Below the pieces are notes generated by a model. The model was not told where the DNA came from. It searched no databases and saw nothing but the letters and a program-made list of their open reading frames with translations. From Pseudonocardia sp. 73-21 (lineage in GTDB: Bacteria > Actinomycetota > Actinomycetes > Mycobacteriales > Pseudonocardiaceae), in assembly GCF_001899645.1 (NCBI RefSeq), contig NZ_MKVV01000100.1:14632-58700 (forward strand): DNA of 44,069 bases. Reading direction: 5' to 3'. This document shows positions 23,646 through 33,169 of this stretch, one piece after another. A program made the translations under genes and the position numbers. Every line of letters begins with the position of its first letter. The first letter of the stretch is position 1.

Positions 23646-24444
23646 CTGTATCAGGTCGGGGCAGGTCGGACGCCCCCCATCGTACGGTGAGCTCCCCGAA
23701 CGGCTCCGGCTGCTCCAGGTCCACGCTGCGTTCGCGGAACAGCTCCAGCACGGCGAGGAACCGCGCGACGATCTCCAGCGGCGTGGTGCAGTCGTCCGTG
23801 AGCGTGGCGAACGTGGCCACGCCGAGCTCCGCGAGCCGCTCGCGCAGGTTAGCGGCGTGCTCGGGCACCGAGACCTGGGCGGCGTGCAGGTGGTCGAGTC
23901 CCACCGTGGGCGGCGGCTTGGGCCGGAACACCGACGCGGCGAGGTCGGCGAACGTGGCGGGGTCGACCCCGAGCAGCACCTCGGGCAGCAGGACGGCGAA
24001 GCGCTCCTCCAGCGCCACCGAGCGGGGGAACCGGCGCATCGCCCCGGCCTCCAGCTCGACGAACAGCCCCGCCACCTGCTTGTACGCGCGGTACTGCAGC
24101 AGGCGGGCGAACAGCAGGTCGCGGGCCTCCAGCAGCGCGAGGTCCTCGGCGTCCTCCACCTCGGCGTCGGGCAGCAGGCGGGCGGCCTTGAGGTCGAGCA
24201 GGGTGGCCGCGATGACGAGGAACTGCGTGGTCTCGTCGAGGTCGGCGTCGTCGCCGAGCATCTTGAGGTGCGCGATGAAGTCGTCGGTGACGGTGTGCAG
24301 CGCCATCTCGGTGATGTCGAGCTCGTGCTTGCCGATCAGCTGCAGCAACAGGTCGAACGGGCCCTCGAAGTTGTGCAGCCGGACCTGGAACCGTCCGGGG
24401 TGCGCCTCGGGACCGAAGACGGCGCCCTCGTCGAGGAGCGTCAC
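23638..24444 (-). CDS. scpA: Segregation and condensation protein A (kleisin)
   Basis: 268 residues. The N-terminal kleisin helices include FQVRLHNFEGPFDLLLQLIG and KHELDITEMAL, the segment that contacts the SMC neck. The C-terminal winged helix (PLEIVARFLAVLELFRERSV) binds the SMC head. It bridges SMC heads in the condensin-like complex. It overlaps parA by 4 nt and scpB by 8 nt. Confidence 0.95.
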   Translation of the reverse strand: MTLLDEGAVFGPEAHPGRFQVRLHNFEGPFDLLLQLIGKHELDITEMALHTVTDDFIAHLKMLGDDADLDETTQFLVIAATLLDLKAARLLPDAEVEDAEDLALLEARDLLFARLLQYRAYKQVAGLFVELEAGAMRRFPRSVALEERFAVLLPEVLLGVDPATFADLAASVFRPKPPPTVGLDHLHAAQVSVPEHAANLRERLAELGVATFATLTDDCTTPLEIVARFLAVLELFRERSVDLEQPEPFGELTVRWGASDLPRPDTDE

Positions 24445-25331
24445 CGGGCGAGGACCTCGCGCGCCGCCAGCCGGTAGGCCTCGGCCCCGTTGGAGTTGGG
24501 TGCCCAGGTGGTGATCGGCTCGCCGGCCACCGTGGTCTCCGGGAAGCGGACGGTGCGGTTGATGACGGCCTCGAACACGAGGTCCCCGAACGCCTCGATC
24601 ACCCGCTGGCGCACCTCACGGGTGTGCAGCGTGCGGTGGTCGAACATCGTGGCCAGTATCCCGACGATCTTCAGGTCCGGATTGAGCCGGTCCTGCACCT
24701 TCTCGATCGTGTCCATCAGCAGGGCGACGCCCCGCAGTGAGAAGAACTCGCACGCCAGTGGGATGAGGACCTGGTCGGAGCAGGCCAGCGCGTTGATGGT
24801 GAGCAGGCCCAGCGAGGGCTGGCAGTCGATGAGGATGACGTCGTAGCGGTCGAGCACGGGCTTGAGCGCACGCCCGAGCGCCTGCTCGCGGCCCACCTCG
24901 GTGACGAGCTGGACCTCGGCGGCGGACAGATCGATGTTGCTGGGCAGCAGGTCGAGGTTCTCGACGCTGGTCTGCCGGATCACGTCGTCCACCTCCACAC
25001 CCCGCTCCATGAGCAGGTTGTAGATCGTGGTGTCGAGCTCGTGGGCCTGGACGCCGAGACCGATCGACAGCGCGCCCTGCGGGTCGAAGTCGACGAGGAG
25101 TACCCGGCGCCCGTACTCGGCCAGCGCCGCACCCAGGTTGATGGTGGACGTGGTCTTGCCGACGCCACCCTTCTGGTTCGCGACGGCGATGATCCGGGCG
25201 GGTCCGTGCTCGGTGAGCGGGGCCGGTTCGGGCACCTTCAAGCGGTGTCTCCCGGTGGAGTCCGTCTCGGGGGCCGGCTCCACCTCGTCGAGCGGCTCCC
25301 GGCGGGGGGCGAAGGGCCGCGGTGTGTCCAT
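24441..25331 (-). CDS. ParA/Soj-family chromosome-partitioning ATPase
   Basis: 296 residues. The deviant Walker A is ANQKGGVGKTTSTINLGAA (about residues 52-70), the Walker A' DFDPQGALSIG and the Walker B VILIDCQPSLG. The N-terminal extension of about 45 residues rich in Pro/Glu is usual for the actinobacterial copy next to scpA. It is a second ParA-type ATPase, distinct from the parAB pair near oriC; no parB or parS site is seen here. It probably works with the downstream scpAB genes, a link inferred from conserved order. GGAG lies six bases before the ATG at 25331. Between 25,332 and 25,608 I see no gene. Confidence 0.9.
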   Translation of the reverse strand: MDTPRPFAPRREPLDEVEPAPETDSTGRHRLKVPEPAPLTEHGPARIIAVANQKGGVGKTTSTINLGAALAEYGRRVLLVDFDPQGALSIGLGVQAHELDTTIYNLLMERGVEVDDVIRQTSVENLDLLPSNIDLSAAEVQLVTEVGREQALGRALKPVLDRYDVILIDCQPSLGLLTINALACSDQVLIPLACEFFSLRGVALLMDTIEKVQDRLNPDLKIVGILATMFDHRTLHTREVRQRVIEAFGDLVFEAVINRTVRFPETTVAGEPITTWAPNSNGAEAYRLAAREVLAR

Positions 25332-25608
25332 GCGGGCTCCGGTCTCTCGCGGAGGTCCCCTGATCTTGTCAAGGGGCCGTTCAGCGCAGAGTAGAAGGCA
25401 CCGCGGGCGACCGGCAACGCGCCCCGCCGTGGAGCGGTCGCCCTTTTCGGTCGGTGAGCACGCGACGTTACCGGCTGGTTGCGGGAAGCTGCGCGTCGGG
25501 TACCCGGGGCGTGAGACCCCTGTTCCCCGGACGTGACGGCACGGACACGGCCGCGCAGCAACACCTCTGTTGACTCACCGTCGTCCCCGAGACGATCCGG
25601 AGAGGTCC

Positions 25609-26044
25609 ACCCCGAAGCCGGACCTGTTCAGCCCGTACACCCTCAAGGGCGTGACCCTGCGCAACCGCATCGCCATGTCGCCGATGACGATGTACCGCTC
25701 CGTCGACGGCAAGAGGGACGAGTACCACCTGATGTACCTGGGCGCCCGCGCCGCCGGCGGGTTCGGCCTGATCACCTCGAGCAGGTCGCCTCGCCCCCGA
25801 GGGCCGCACCACGCCGCACTGCGCCGGGATCTGGGACACCTGGTGCTGCTGGGCCACCCGGCGCTGTCCAACCCGCACCGGCCGGTGTGGGCCGCCCGCG
25901 AGCTGGGCCACAAGGACCCGTTCGAGCTGGTGCCCGAGGACTGGGGCTGGTGGCTGCAAGAACTTCCGCGGCCACGACCCGAGCATCGGCTGGCCCGAGG
26001 TCCCCGTCACGGACGAGGCGGAGGCCGCCGAGACCGCAGCCTGA
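25609..26044 (+). pseudogene. Old yellow enzyme-type NADH:flavin oxidoreductase, decayed
   Basis: Three pieces of an OYE/YqjM-like flavoprotein survive in different frames. They are the N-terminus DLFSPYTLKGVTLRNRIAMS and PMTMYRSVDGKRDEYHL; a mid-piece EGRTTPHCAGIW near 25797-25835; and a C-terminus VWAARELGHKDPFELVPEDW then NFRGHDPSIGWPEVPV ending at the TGA 26042-26044. A normal family member has about 350-400 residues, so most of the TIM barrel, including the active-site region, has been deleted. Confidence 0.8.
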
Positions 26045-26066
26045 CCCCGCCTCGCGCCCACGGAGA

Positions 26067-26166
26067 CCCCGACTCGCGGTCGCCCACGCCCCGACTCGCG
26101 CACGCTCACGCCCCGACTCGCGGGCGTTTGTCCGCGAGTCGGGGTCTGCGTGTGGCCGAGTCGGGG
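26067..26166. repeat. Cluster of CCCCGACTCGCG repeats forming nested hairpins
   Basis: CCCCGACTCGCG occurs directly at 26067-26078, 26089-26100 and 26111-26122, spaced exactly 22 bp apart. It is inverted at 26133-26144 and as CGAGTCGGGG at 26157-26166. The third and fourth copies pair in a perfect 13-bp stem with an 8-nt loop (GCGTTTGT); the outer copies can form a larger stem (GGAGACCCCGACTCG with its complement). It lies between two convergent genes, so it may end transcription from both sides. Confidence 0.8.
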
Positions 26167-26176
26167 TCTCCGTGCG

Positions 26177-27091
26177 TCAGCGCAGGGCGCGGGGGTGGCT
26201 CGTCGCGTAGACCTCGCGCAGGGTGTCCACCGTGACGTGGGTGTAGATCTGCGTCGTCGTGACGCTCGCGTGCCCCAGCAGCTCCTGCACCACCCGGACG
26301 TCGGCGCCGCCGGCGAGCAGGTGCGTCGCGAAGCAGTGCCGCAGGGTGTGCGGGGAGACCTTCGCCGTCAGGCCCGCGGCGTCGGCGGCGCCGTGCAGCA
26401 CGTGCCAGGCGCTCTGCCGCGACAACCGGCCGCCGCGGGCGTTGAGCAGCAGGGCCGGGGTGCCGCGGCCGCGGGCCGCCAGCCCGGGCCGGGCGCGCAC
26501 CCGGTAGGCCTCGACGGCCGTGAGCGCCGGCCGCCCGACGGGCACGATCCGGTCCTTGCCGCCCTTGCCGCGCAGCAGCACGGTGCGGTGCTCGACGTCG
26601 AGGTCGTCGAGGTCCAGGCCGATGGCCTCGGAGATCCGGGCGCCGGTGGAGTAGAGCAGCTCGAGCAGGGCACGGTCGCGCAGTGCGGTGGCGTCGTCGC
26701 CGATGCAGCCGGCGAGCAGCTGATCCACCTCGTCGACGGTGAGGTCCTTGGGCAGCCGCACCGGCAGCGCGGGCGGCGCCACCTCGCGGGCCACGTCCTC
26801 GGCCACCAGCCCGTCGCGGGCGGCGAACCGGTGCAGGCCCCGCACCGCCGCGAGCGCCCGCGCCGCCGACGACGCCGCGAGCGGCGTGGGTCCGCTCCGC
26901 AGCGCGACGACGAACCCGCTGACGTCGGACTCCCGGACGGCGCCGAGGTCGTCGACCCCGGAGCTCGTCAGGTGGTCGACGTAGCGCCGCAGGTCACCGG
27001 AGTAGGACCGCAGGGTGTTGGCCGCGCTCCCCCGCTCGACGGCGAGGTGGTGCAGGAACGCCTCGACCACGTCGACCGGCCTGCTGCCCAT
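26177..27091 (-). CDS. xerD: Tyrosine recombinase XerD
   Basis: 304 residues. It resolves chromosome dimers at dif together with XerC. The N-terminal core-binding (SAM-like) domain spans about 5-90. The catalytic domain has R152 (STGARISEAIG), K177 region (GKGGKDR), H248 and R251 (SPHTLRHCFATHL), H274 (LLGHASVTTTQ) and nucleophile Y283 (IYTHV). Length and gene neighbourhood (near parA-scpAB) fit chromosomal XerD rather than a phage integrase. Confidence 0.95.
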   Translation of the reverse strand: MGSRPVDVVEAFLHHLAVERGSAANTLRSYSGDLRRYVDHLTSSGVDDLGAVRESDVSGFVVALRSGPTPLAASSAARALAAVRGLHRFAARDGLVAEDVAREVAPPALPVRLPKDLTVDEVDQLLAGCIGDDATALRDRALLELLYSTGARISEAIGLDLDDLDVEHRTVLLRGKGGKDRIVPVGRPALTAVEAYRVRARPGLAARGRGTPALLLNARGGRLSRQSAWHVLHGAADAAGLTAKVSPHTLRHCFATHLLAGGADVRVVQELLGHASVTTTQIYTHVTVDTLREVYATSHPRALR

Positions 27092-27106
27092 CGGCCCATC
27101 ATGCCG

Positions 27107-28438
27107 CTACCCGACGGACGCGGACGCGTGACGCGCCACCAGCTCGGCCAGCTCGTCGCGGGTCGGTCCCGCAGGCACCGGCGGCCGCCAGCCGCCCGCG
27201 TAGATCGCGTGGGCCCGCGGCTCGACCTCGGCCAGGGTCCCCGGGAGCGTCTGCATGGCCTGGTACGGGCCGACCACCCGCATGAGCGACGGGTCCACCT
27301 CGGCCGCGGCCCCGATCAGGTCCGACGGCAGCGGCCGGTCGAGGTCGACGTCCGCACCGGCCCAGCGCGCCGCGAGCCCGTCGTCACACACGACGTGGTC
27401 CTCGAACCAGGGGCGGATGTTGCCGGTGCACCACGCGTCGAACGCCCGTGTGGACGACTCCGGGTCGGCGGCGTCCTGCTCCAGCAGCGCGAGGAGCGCC
27501 CGCACCTGCAGCAGCGACGTCGTGACGCCCCGACCCGCGGACGGGTTGGTGGTGCACACCGCGTCGCCGACGAACACCAGCCCGGGCAACGGCACCACGC
27601 CGTTCTCGTCGAGCTGGCCGCAGTAGCTGTTGTAGAGCCGGCCCCCGGGCAGCACACCGGTGATCGGGACCGCGCGCTCCGGGTCCGTCCACGTCGCCAG
27701 CAGCGGGACGGCCGCGGCGGCGGCCTCGAACACGGCGACCTCCCGCAGGCCCGCGAACGAACGGTCGGTGCCGGGCCGGAGGATCAGCGCGGAGAACACG
27801 CCGTCGTCGTGCGGGAAGGCGATCACGCCGTAGCCGGGGTAGAACGCCACCCCGGCGATCGGCATCGACATCGGCCCGAAGTCCGCACCGGGACGCAGCC
27901 GGTACTGCCGCGAGACGTACGCGAGACCACAGTCGCGGCTGTCCACCGGGGCCCGCAGGCCCCGCCCCAGCCGCCCGGCCCGGCCCGAGGCGTCGAGCAC
28001 GAGGTCGGCGTCGAGCCGTTGCCCGTCCACCCGCAGCCCGACCGCGCGGCCCCGCTCGGCCAGTACGTCGTCGGCGTGGCCGCGGAGCATGACGACCCCC
28101 GGCTCGGCCTCCGCGGCGGCGCGCAGCACCCACTCGAACGTCAGCCGGCGACAGCGCAGGCCGAGCGCGATGTGCGGCGGCTCGGGCAGGATCACGCGCT
28201 CGGCCCCCACCGCCACGAGGGTGTCGAGCACTTCGGGCATCTCGGCGGTCAGCGCCTCCACCACCTGCAGCCGGAACGCGTGCGGGTGGTGGAACTGCAT
28301 CACCCCGGCCCGTTCCCACGTCCCGTCCGGGCGCGGGCCGGGGTCGCGGTCCACGACGGTGACGTCGTGACCGCGACGGGCCAGGGCGATGGAGGTGAAC
28401 AGACCGGTGGGCCCGGCCCCGACGATGGCGATCCGCAT
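27107..28438 (-). CDS. FAD-dependent oxidoreductase (class A monooxygenase-like)
   Basis: 443 residues. The N-terminal Rossmann motif is VGAGPTGLFTSIALARRG; the second FAD motif is VFVGDAVCTTNPSAGRG, the variant GD motif of PHBH/tryptophan-halogenase/geranylgeranyl-reductase relatives. No halogenase WxWxIP motif is seen. A region near residues 70-120 (PEPPHIALGLRCRRLTFEWV) aligns with the substrate entry domain of monooxygenases. The substrate is unknown. It lies between xerD and an F420-dependent LLM enzyme, which may work with it, but they need not share a pathway. Confidence 0.75.
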   Translation of the reverse strand: MRIAIVGAGPTGLFTSIALARRGHDVTVVDRDPGPRPDGTWERAGVMQFHHPHAFRLQVVEALTAEMPEVLDTLVAVGAERVILPEPPHIALGLRCRRLTFEWVLRAAAEAEPGVVMLRGHADDVLAERGRAVGLRVDGQRLDADLVLDASGRAGRLGRGLRAPVDSRDCGLAYVSRQYRLRPGADFGPMSMPIAGVAFYPGYGVIAFPHDDGVFSALILRPGTDRSFAGLREVAVFEAAAAAVPLLATWTDPERAVPITGVLPGGRLYNSYCGQLDENGVVPLPGLVFVGDAVCTTNPSAGRGVTTSLLQVRALLALLEQDAADPESSTRAFDAWCTGNIRPWFEDHVVCDDGLAARWAGADVDLDRPLPSDLIGAAAEVDPSLMRVVGPYQAMQTLPGTLAEVEPRAHAIYAGGWRPPVPAGPTRDELAELVARHASASVG

Positions 28439-28474
28439 GCCTCGACAGAGGCGGCGACCCGCGTTCCCGATACA

Positions 28475-29461
28475 TCAGGACAGCTGCGGAACGACCTCAC
28501 GCTCGAACAGCTCGATGCCCGAGCGGTCGTAGGCGGCCTCGGCGAAGTTGAAGATGCCGTAGGTCATGCCCGCGTCCTGCAGCTTCGACAGGTTCGCGAC
28601 GATCTGCTCCGGCGTGCCGCACGCGGGCAGCCCGCGCACCGCGCCGAGCGACGCCTCCGCCTTCGCCTCACCGACGTACGGCACGAGCCGGGCCTTGGCG
28701 TCCTGCAGCCGCTGCTCCACCTCGGCCTCGGTGGCGCCGATGGCCACGTTGTAGTTGGCCGAGCGGGTGATGGCGCCGAAGTCGGTGCCGACGGTGTCGC
28801 AGTGTCCCCTGAGCAGCTCCGACTTGTGGGTGAAGCCCTCCAGCGTGCCGTCGAAGTTGGTGTACTGCGCGTACTTCGCCGCGATCTTCAGCGTGACCTT
28901 CTCCCCGCCACCGGCGATCCAGAGCGGGATACCGCCGTCCTGCAGCGGCAGCGGGCGGCAGATCGCGCCGTCGACCTGGTAGTGCTTGCCGCTGAACGTG
29001 GAGACGCCCTCGGTCCAGGCCTGCCGCATGATCTGGACGCCCTCGTCGAGCATCCCCAGCCGGTCCGGCGCGGGCGGGAAGCCGTAGCCGTAGGCCTTCC
29101 ACTCGTGCTCGTACCAACCGGCGCCGATGCCCATCTCGACGCGGCCGCCGGAGATGATGTCGGCGGTGGCGGCGACCTTCGCGAGGTAGGCGGGGTTGCG
29201 GTAGCTCATGCAGGTGCACATCTGGCCCAGCCGAACCCGCTCGGTGACCGCGCCGAACGCCGACATCAGCGACCACGCCTCGTGCGTGGCCTGGTCGGTG
29301 GGCGCGGGCACGGTGTGGAAGTGGTCGTAGACCCAGATCGACTCCCACGGGCCGGCGTCGGCGTGCTGCGCCAGCCCCTTCATCACACCCCACTGCTCAG
29401 CCGGCTCGATGCCGACGAGATCGTGTCGCCAACCCTGGGGAACGAACAGTCCGAAGCGCAT
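28475..29461 (-). CDS. LLM-class F420-dependent oxidoreductase
   Basis: 328 residues, a luciferase-like TIM barrel. Typical segments are MRFGLFVPQGW, VWVYDHFHTVP-like (WVYDHFHT), CMSYRNPAYLAKVAATADII and GRVEMGIGAGWYEHEWKAYG, which in this family shape the F420 pocket. The substrate cannot be told. The ATG at 29461 has no Shine-Dalgarno sequence; instead a TACCGT -10 hexamer (29468-29473, minus strand) ends exactly 6 nt upstream, implying a leaderless mRNA. Confidence 0.9.
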   Translation of the reverse strand: MRFGLFVPQGWRHDLVGIEPAEQWGVMKGLAQHADAGPWESIWVYDHFHTVPAPTDQATHEAWSLMSAFGAVTERVRLGQMCTCMSYRNPAYLAKVAATADIISGGRVEMGIGAGWYEHEWKAYGYGFPPAPDRLGMLDEGVQIMRQAWTEGVSTFSGKHYQVDGAICRPLPLQDGGIPLWIAGGGEKVTLKIAAKYAQYTNFDGTLEGFTHKSELLRGHCDTVGTDFGAITRSANYNVAIGATEAEVEQRLQDAKARLVPYVGEAKAEASLGAVRGLPACGTPEQIVANLSKLQDAGMTYGIFNFAEAAYDRSGIELFEREVVPQLS

Positions 29462-29467
29462 GCGTGA

Positions 29468-29477
29468 ACGGTACCGT
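29468..29477. promoter_or_regulatory. Palindromic divergent -10 element
   Basis: ACGGTACCGT is a perfect 10-bp palindrome giving TACCGT on both strands: minus 29473-29468 with 6 nt to the ATG at 29461, and plus 29472-29477 with 7 nt to the GTG at 29485. No good -35 match is seen on either side. Confidence 0.5.
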
Positions 29478-29484
29478 CGGCGGG

Positions 29485-29964
29485 GTGACCACGCCCGGGC
29501 CCTCGATGCGCATCGGTGACGACGAGCGGCACGCCGCCGCGGCCGCGCTGGGCGAGCACTACGCCCACGGCCGACTCGAGGCCCACGAGTACGAGGAGCG
29601 GGTCACGGCCGCATACACCGCGCGCACCGCCGCGGAGCTGGAGCGGCTGTTCGCCGACCTCCCCCGCCCGGCCCCGGTCATGCCGCCGGTCCGCTACGTC
29701 CCGGTACCCGACGCCTACGCGCCCTACGGCCGCCACCCGGTCACCGGGCAGCCCTACTCCGACCGTTCCAAGGTCATCGCGGGCCTGCTGCAGCTGTTCC
29801 TGCCGTTCGGGGTCGGCCGCTTCTACACCGGCCACTACGGCGTCGCGGTGGGCCAGCTGCTCACGCCACTCGTGGGCCTCGGGGTGCTCTGGTCGTGGAT
29901 CGACGCCATCGTCCTGCTGGCCGGCCGCCCCAATGACCCCTACGGCCGTCCGCTGAGGAACTGA
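29485..29964 (+). CDS. DUF1707 and TM2-domain membrane protein
   Basis: 159 residues from the GTG at 29485, or 166 from the GTG at 29464. The N-terminal DUF1707/SHOCT-like domain reads MRIGDDERHAAAAALGEHYA and HEYEERVTAAYTARTAAELE. A Pro/Tyr-rich linker follows, then a TM2 domain with two membrane helices (AGLLQLFLPFGVGRFYTGHY; GVLWSWIDAIVLLAG). These proteins are common in actinobacteria and their role is unknown. The later GTG is chosen because a -10 hexamer ends 7 nt upstream. Confidence 0.82.
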   Translation: MTTPGPSMRIGDDERHAAAAALGEHYAHGRLEAHEYEERVTAAYTARTAAELERLFADLPRPAPVMPPVRYVPVPDAYAPYGRHPVTGQPYSDRSKVIAGLLQLFLPFGVGRFYTGHYGVAVGQLLTPLVGLGVLWSWIDAIVLLAGRPNDPYGRPLRN

Positions 29965-29980
29965 CCGGGCACAGTTGATC

Positions 29981-30027
29981 GTCAACCCAGGGTTGACGCT
30001 CGGTCATCGTCAACCTACAGTTGACGC
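29981..30027 (+). promoter_or_regulatory. Promoter overlapped by two GTCAAC-GTTGAC operators
   Basis: Palindrome 1, GTCAACCCAGGGTTGAC (29981-29997), and palindrome 2, GTCAACCTACAGTTGAC (30009-30025), are 28 bp apart. The -35 TTGACG (29993-29998), a 17-bp spacer and the -10 TACAGT (30016-30021) are built from these repeats. The predicted start, 7 nt on, is the A of the ATG at 30028, so the mRNA is leaderless and a protein bound to the repeats would block both boxes. Confidence 0.7.
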
Positions 30028-30753
30028 ATGGCAGAACCCGTCCGCACCAACGTCCGCCTCGACGACCTCATCCACGCCATCACCACCGTCCACTCCGACG
30101 CCCTCGACCAGCTCCAGGACGCCGTGCTCGCCGCCGAGCACCTCGGCGAGGTGGCCGACCACCTCATCGGGCACTTCGTCGACCAGGCCCGGCGCTCCGG
30201 AGCGTCGTGGACCGACATCGGCCGCAGCATGGGTGTCACCAAGCAGGCCGCGCAGAAGCGGTTCGTGCCGAAGGAGTCGGCCGACCTCGACCCCGACCAG
30301 GGTTTCTCCCGGTACACCCCGCGCGCCCGCAACGTCGTGATCACCTCGCAGAACGAGGCCCGGGCCGCGGGCAACGACACCATCACCCCCGCCCACCTGG
30401 TGCTGGGCCTGCTGGCCGAGGACAAGGGACTGGGCGCCCGCGCGATCGTCGCCCACGGCGTCCCGCTCGACGCCGTCCGCGCCGCGGCCACCGCGGCCCT
30501 GCCCCCGGCCGCCGAGACCAAGCCGGACCTGGTGCCGTTCGACGCGCAGGCCAGGAAGGCGCTCGAGCTGACCTTCCGCGAGGCGCTGCGCCTCGGGCAC
30601 AACTACGTCGGCACCGAGCACATCCTGCTCGCGCTGCTGGAGCAGGAGGACGGCACGGGCCTGCTGTCCGGGCTCGGCGTCGAGAAGGAACGGGTCGACG
30701 CGACCGTCGCCGAGTACCTGAGCCTGATCACCGCCGCCCGGGACGAGGGCTGA
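30028..30753 (+). CDS. Clp N-terminal (ClpR-like) repeat protein with HTH
   Basis: 241 residues. Residues about 25-85 hold an HTH-like segment (GASWTDIGRSMGVTKQAAQK) within a conserved actinobacterial N-terminus (EHLGEVADHLIGHFVDQARR). Two Clp-N repeats follow: PRARNVVITSQNEARAAGND..HLVLGLLAE, and AQARKALELTFREALRLGHN..EHILLALLEQ. No AAA+ domain is present, so it is not a ClpC unfoldase. Clp-N domains bind adaptors or substrates. Because it carries an HTH and its promoter is built from a repeated palindrome, it may regulate itself (inference). Confidence 0.85.
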   Translation: MAEPVRTNVRLDDLIHAITTVHSDALDQLQDAVLAAEHLGEVADHLIGHFVDQARRSGASWTDIGRSMGVTKQAAQKRFVPKESADLDPDQGFSRYTPRARNVVITSQNEARAAGNDTITPAHLVLGLLAEDKGLGARAIVAHGVPLDAVRAAATAALPPAAETKPDLVPFDAQARKALELTFREALRLGHNYVGTEHILLALLEQEDGTGLLSGLGVEKERVDATVAEYLSLITAARDEG

Positions 30754-30759
30754 CGGCCG

Positions 30760-31382
30760 TCAGCCCTCGCGCTCCGCGAACCGGGTGGGGCGGTCGGTCC
30801 ACGGCGCGTCGACGGGACGGCCGGTCGCACCGGCCCCCGCCACGGCGTTGGCGGCGAGCACGGCGGCCACCGTCACGCCGTTGACGATGGTGCCGGCCAG
30901 CACCATCCGCACGGCCACCGACAGCGTCACCCAGCGGGTGGACATGTCGGCCTCCTCGTCGTCGCCCATCTCCGGGCGCCCGACGTCGGAGAGCCCGCGG
31001 GCGAGGAACACCCGCACGGACTCGTCGGAGAAGCCGGGCGAGGGCACCACGTCGATCAGCACCGACCAGTCGGTGGCCGTGAGCCCGGCCTCCTCCTCGA
31101 GCTCGCGCTTCGCGGCCTCCACCGGGTCCTCATCCTGGACGTCGAGCAGGCCCGCGGGCAGCTCCCAGAGCCGCCGGTGCACGGGGTGGCGGTACTGGTG
31201 GATCATCATCAGCCGGTCGTCGGGGTCGAGCGCCACGATCGCGACGGCGCCGGGGTGCTCCAGGATCTCCCGGACGGCCACCCGCCCGCCGGGCATGACG
31301 ACCTCGTCGGACCGGAGGGCCATGACGCGGCCGGCGTAGACGTCCTTGCTGGACTGCACCGGGAAGTCGTGCCGGGGAGAGC

Positions 31383-31386
<4 letters not shown>
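30760..31386 (-). CDS. NUDIX hydrolase, ADP-ribose pyrophosphatase-like
   Basis: 208 residues. The nudix box is GLLDVQDEDPVEAAKRELEE followed by EAGL, and the preceding ELPAG is typical of ADP-ribose pyrophosphatases, which split ADP-ribose to AMP and ribose phosphate. The counterpart in Mycobacterium tuberculosis also follows pyrG. The GTG at 31386 overlaps the pyrG stop (GTGA). Confidence 0.9.
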
Positions 31387-33113
<1,727 letters not shown>

Positions 33114-33169
33114 GGGGTCTCAGCCTACAACGAGGAGCGCCCATCCCCCGCGCGCCCCACCCGGGAGGG

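Noticed and set aside
24441..25608. parS site or parB partner near the ParA gene
   Set aside because: No TGTTTCACGTGAAACA-like palindrome and no parB gene; this ParA copy sits with scpAB instead.
26067..26166. 22-bp-spaced repeats considered as a mini CRISPR
   Set aside because: Spacers are only 10 bp and similar to each other, copies are inverted, and no cas gene is present.
26150..29467. 1,105-codon open frame on the plus strand
   Set aside because: Antisense to xerD, the FAD enzyme and the LLM enzyme; no protein-like motifs.
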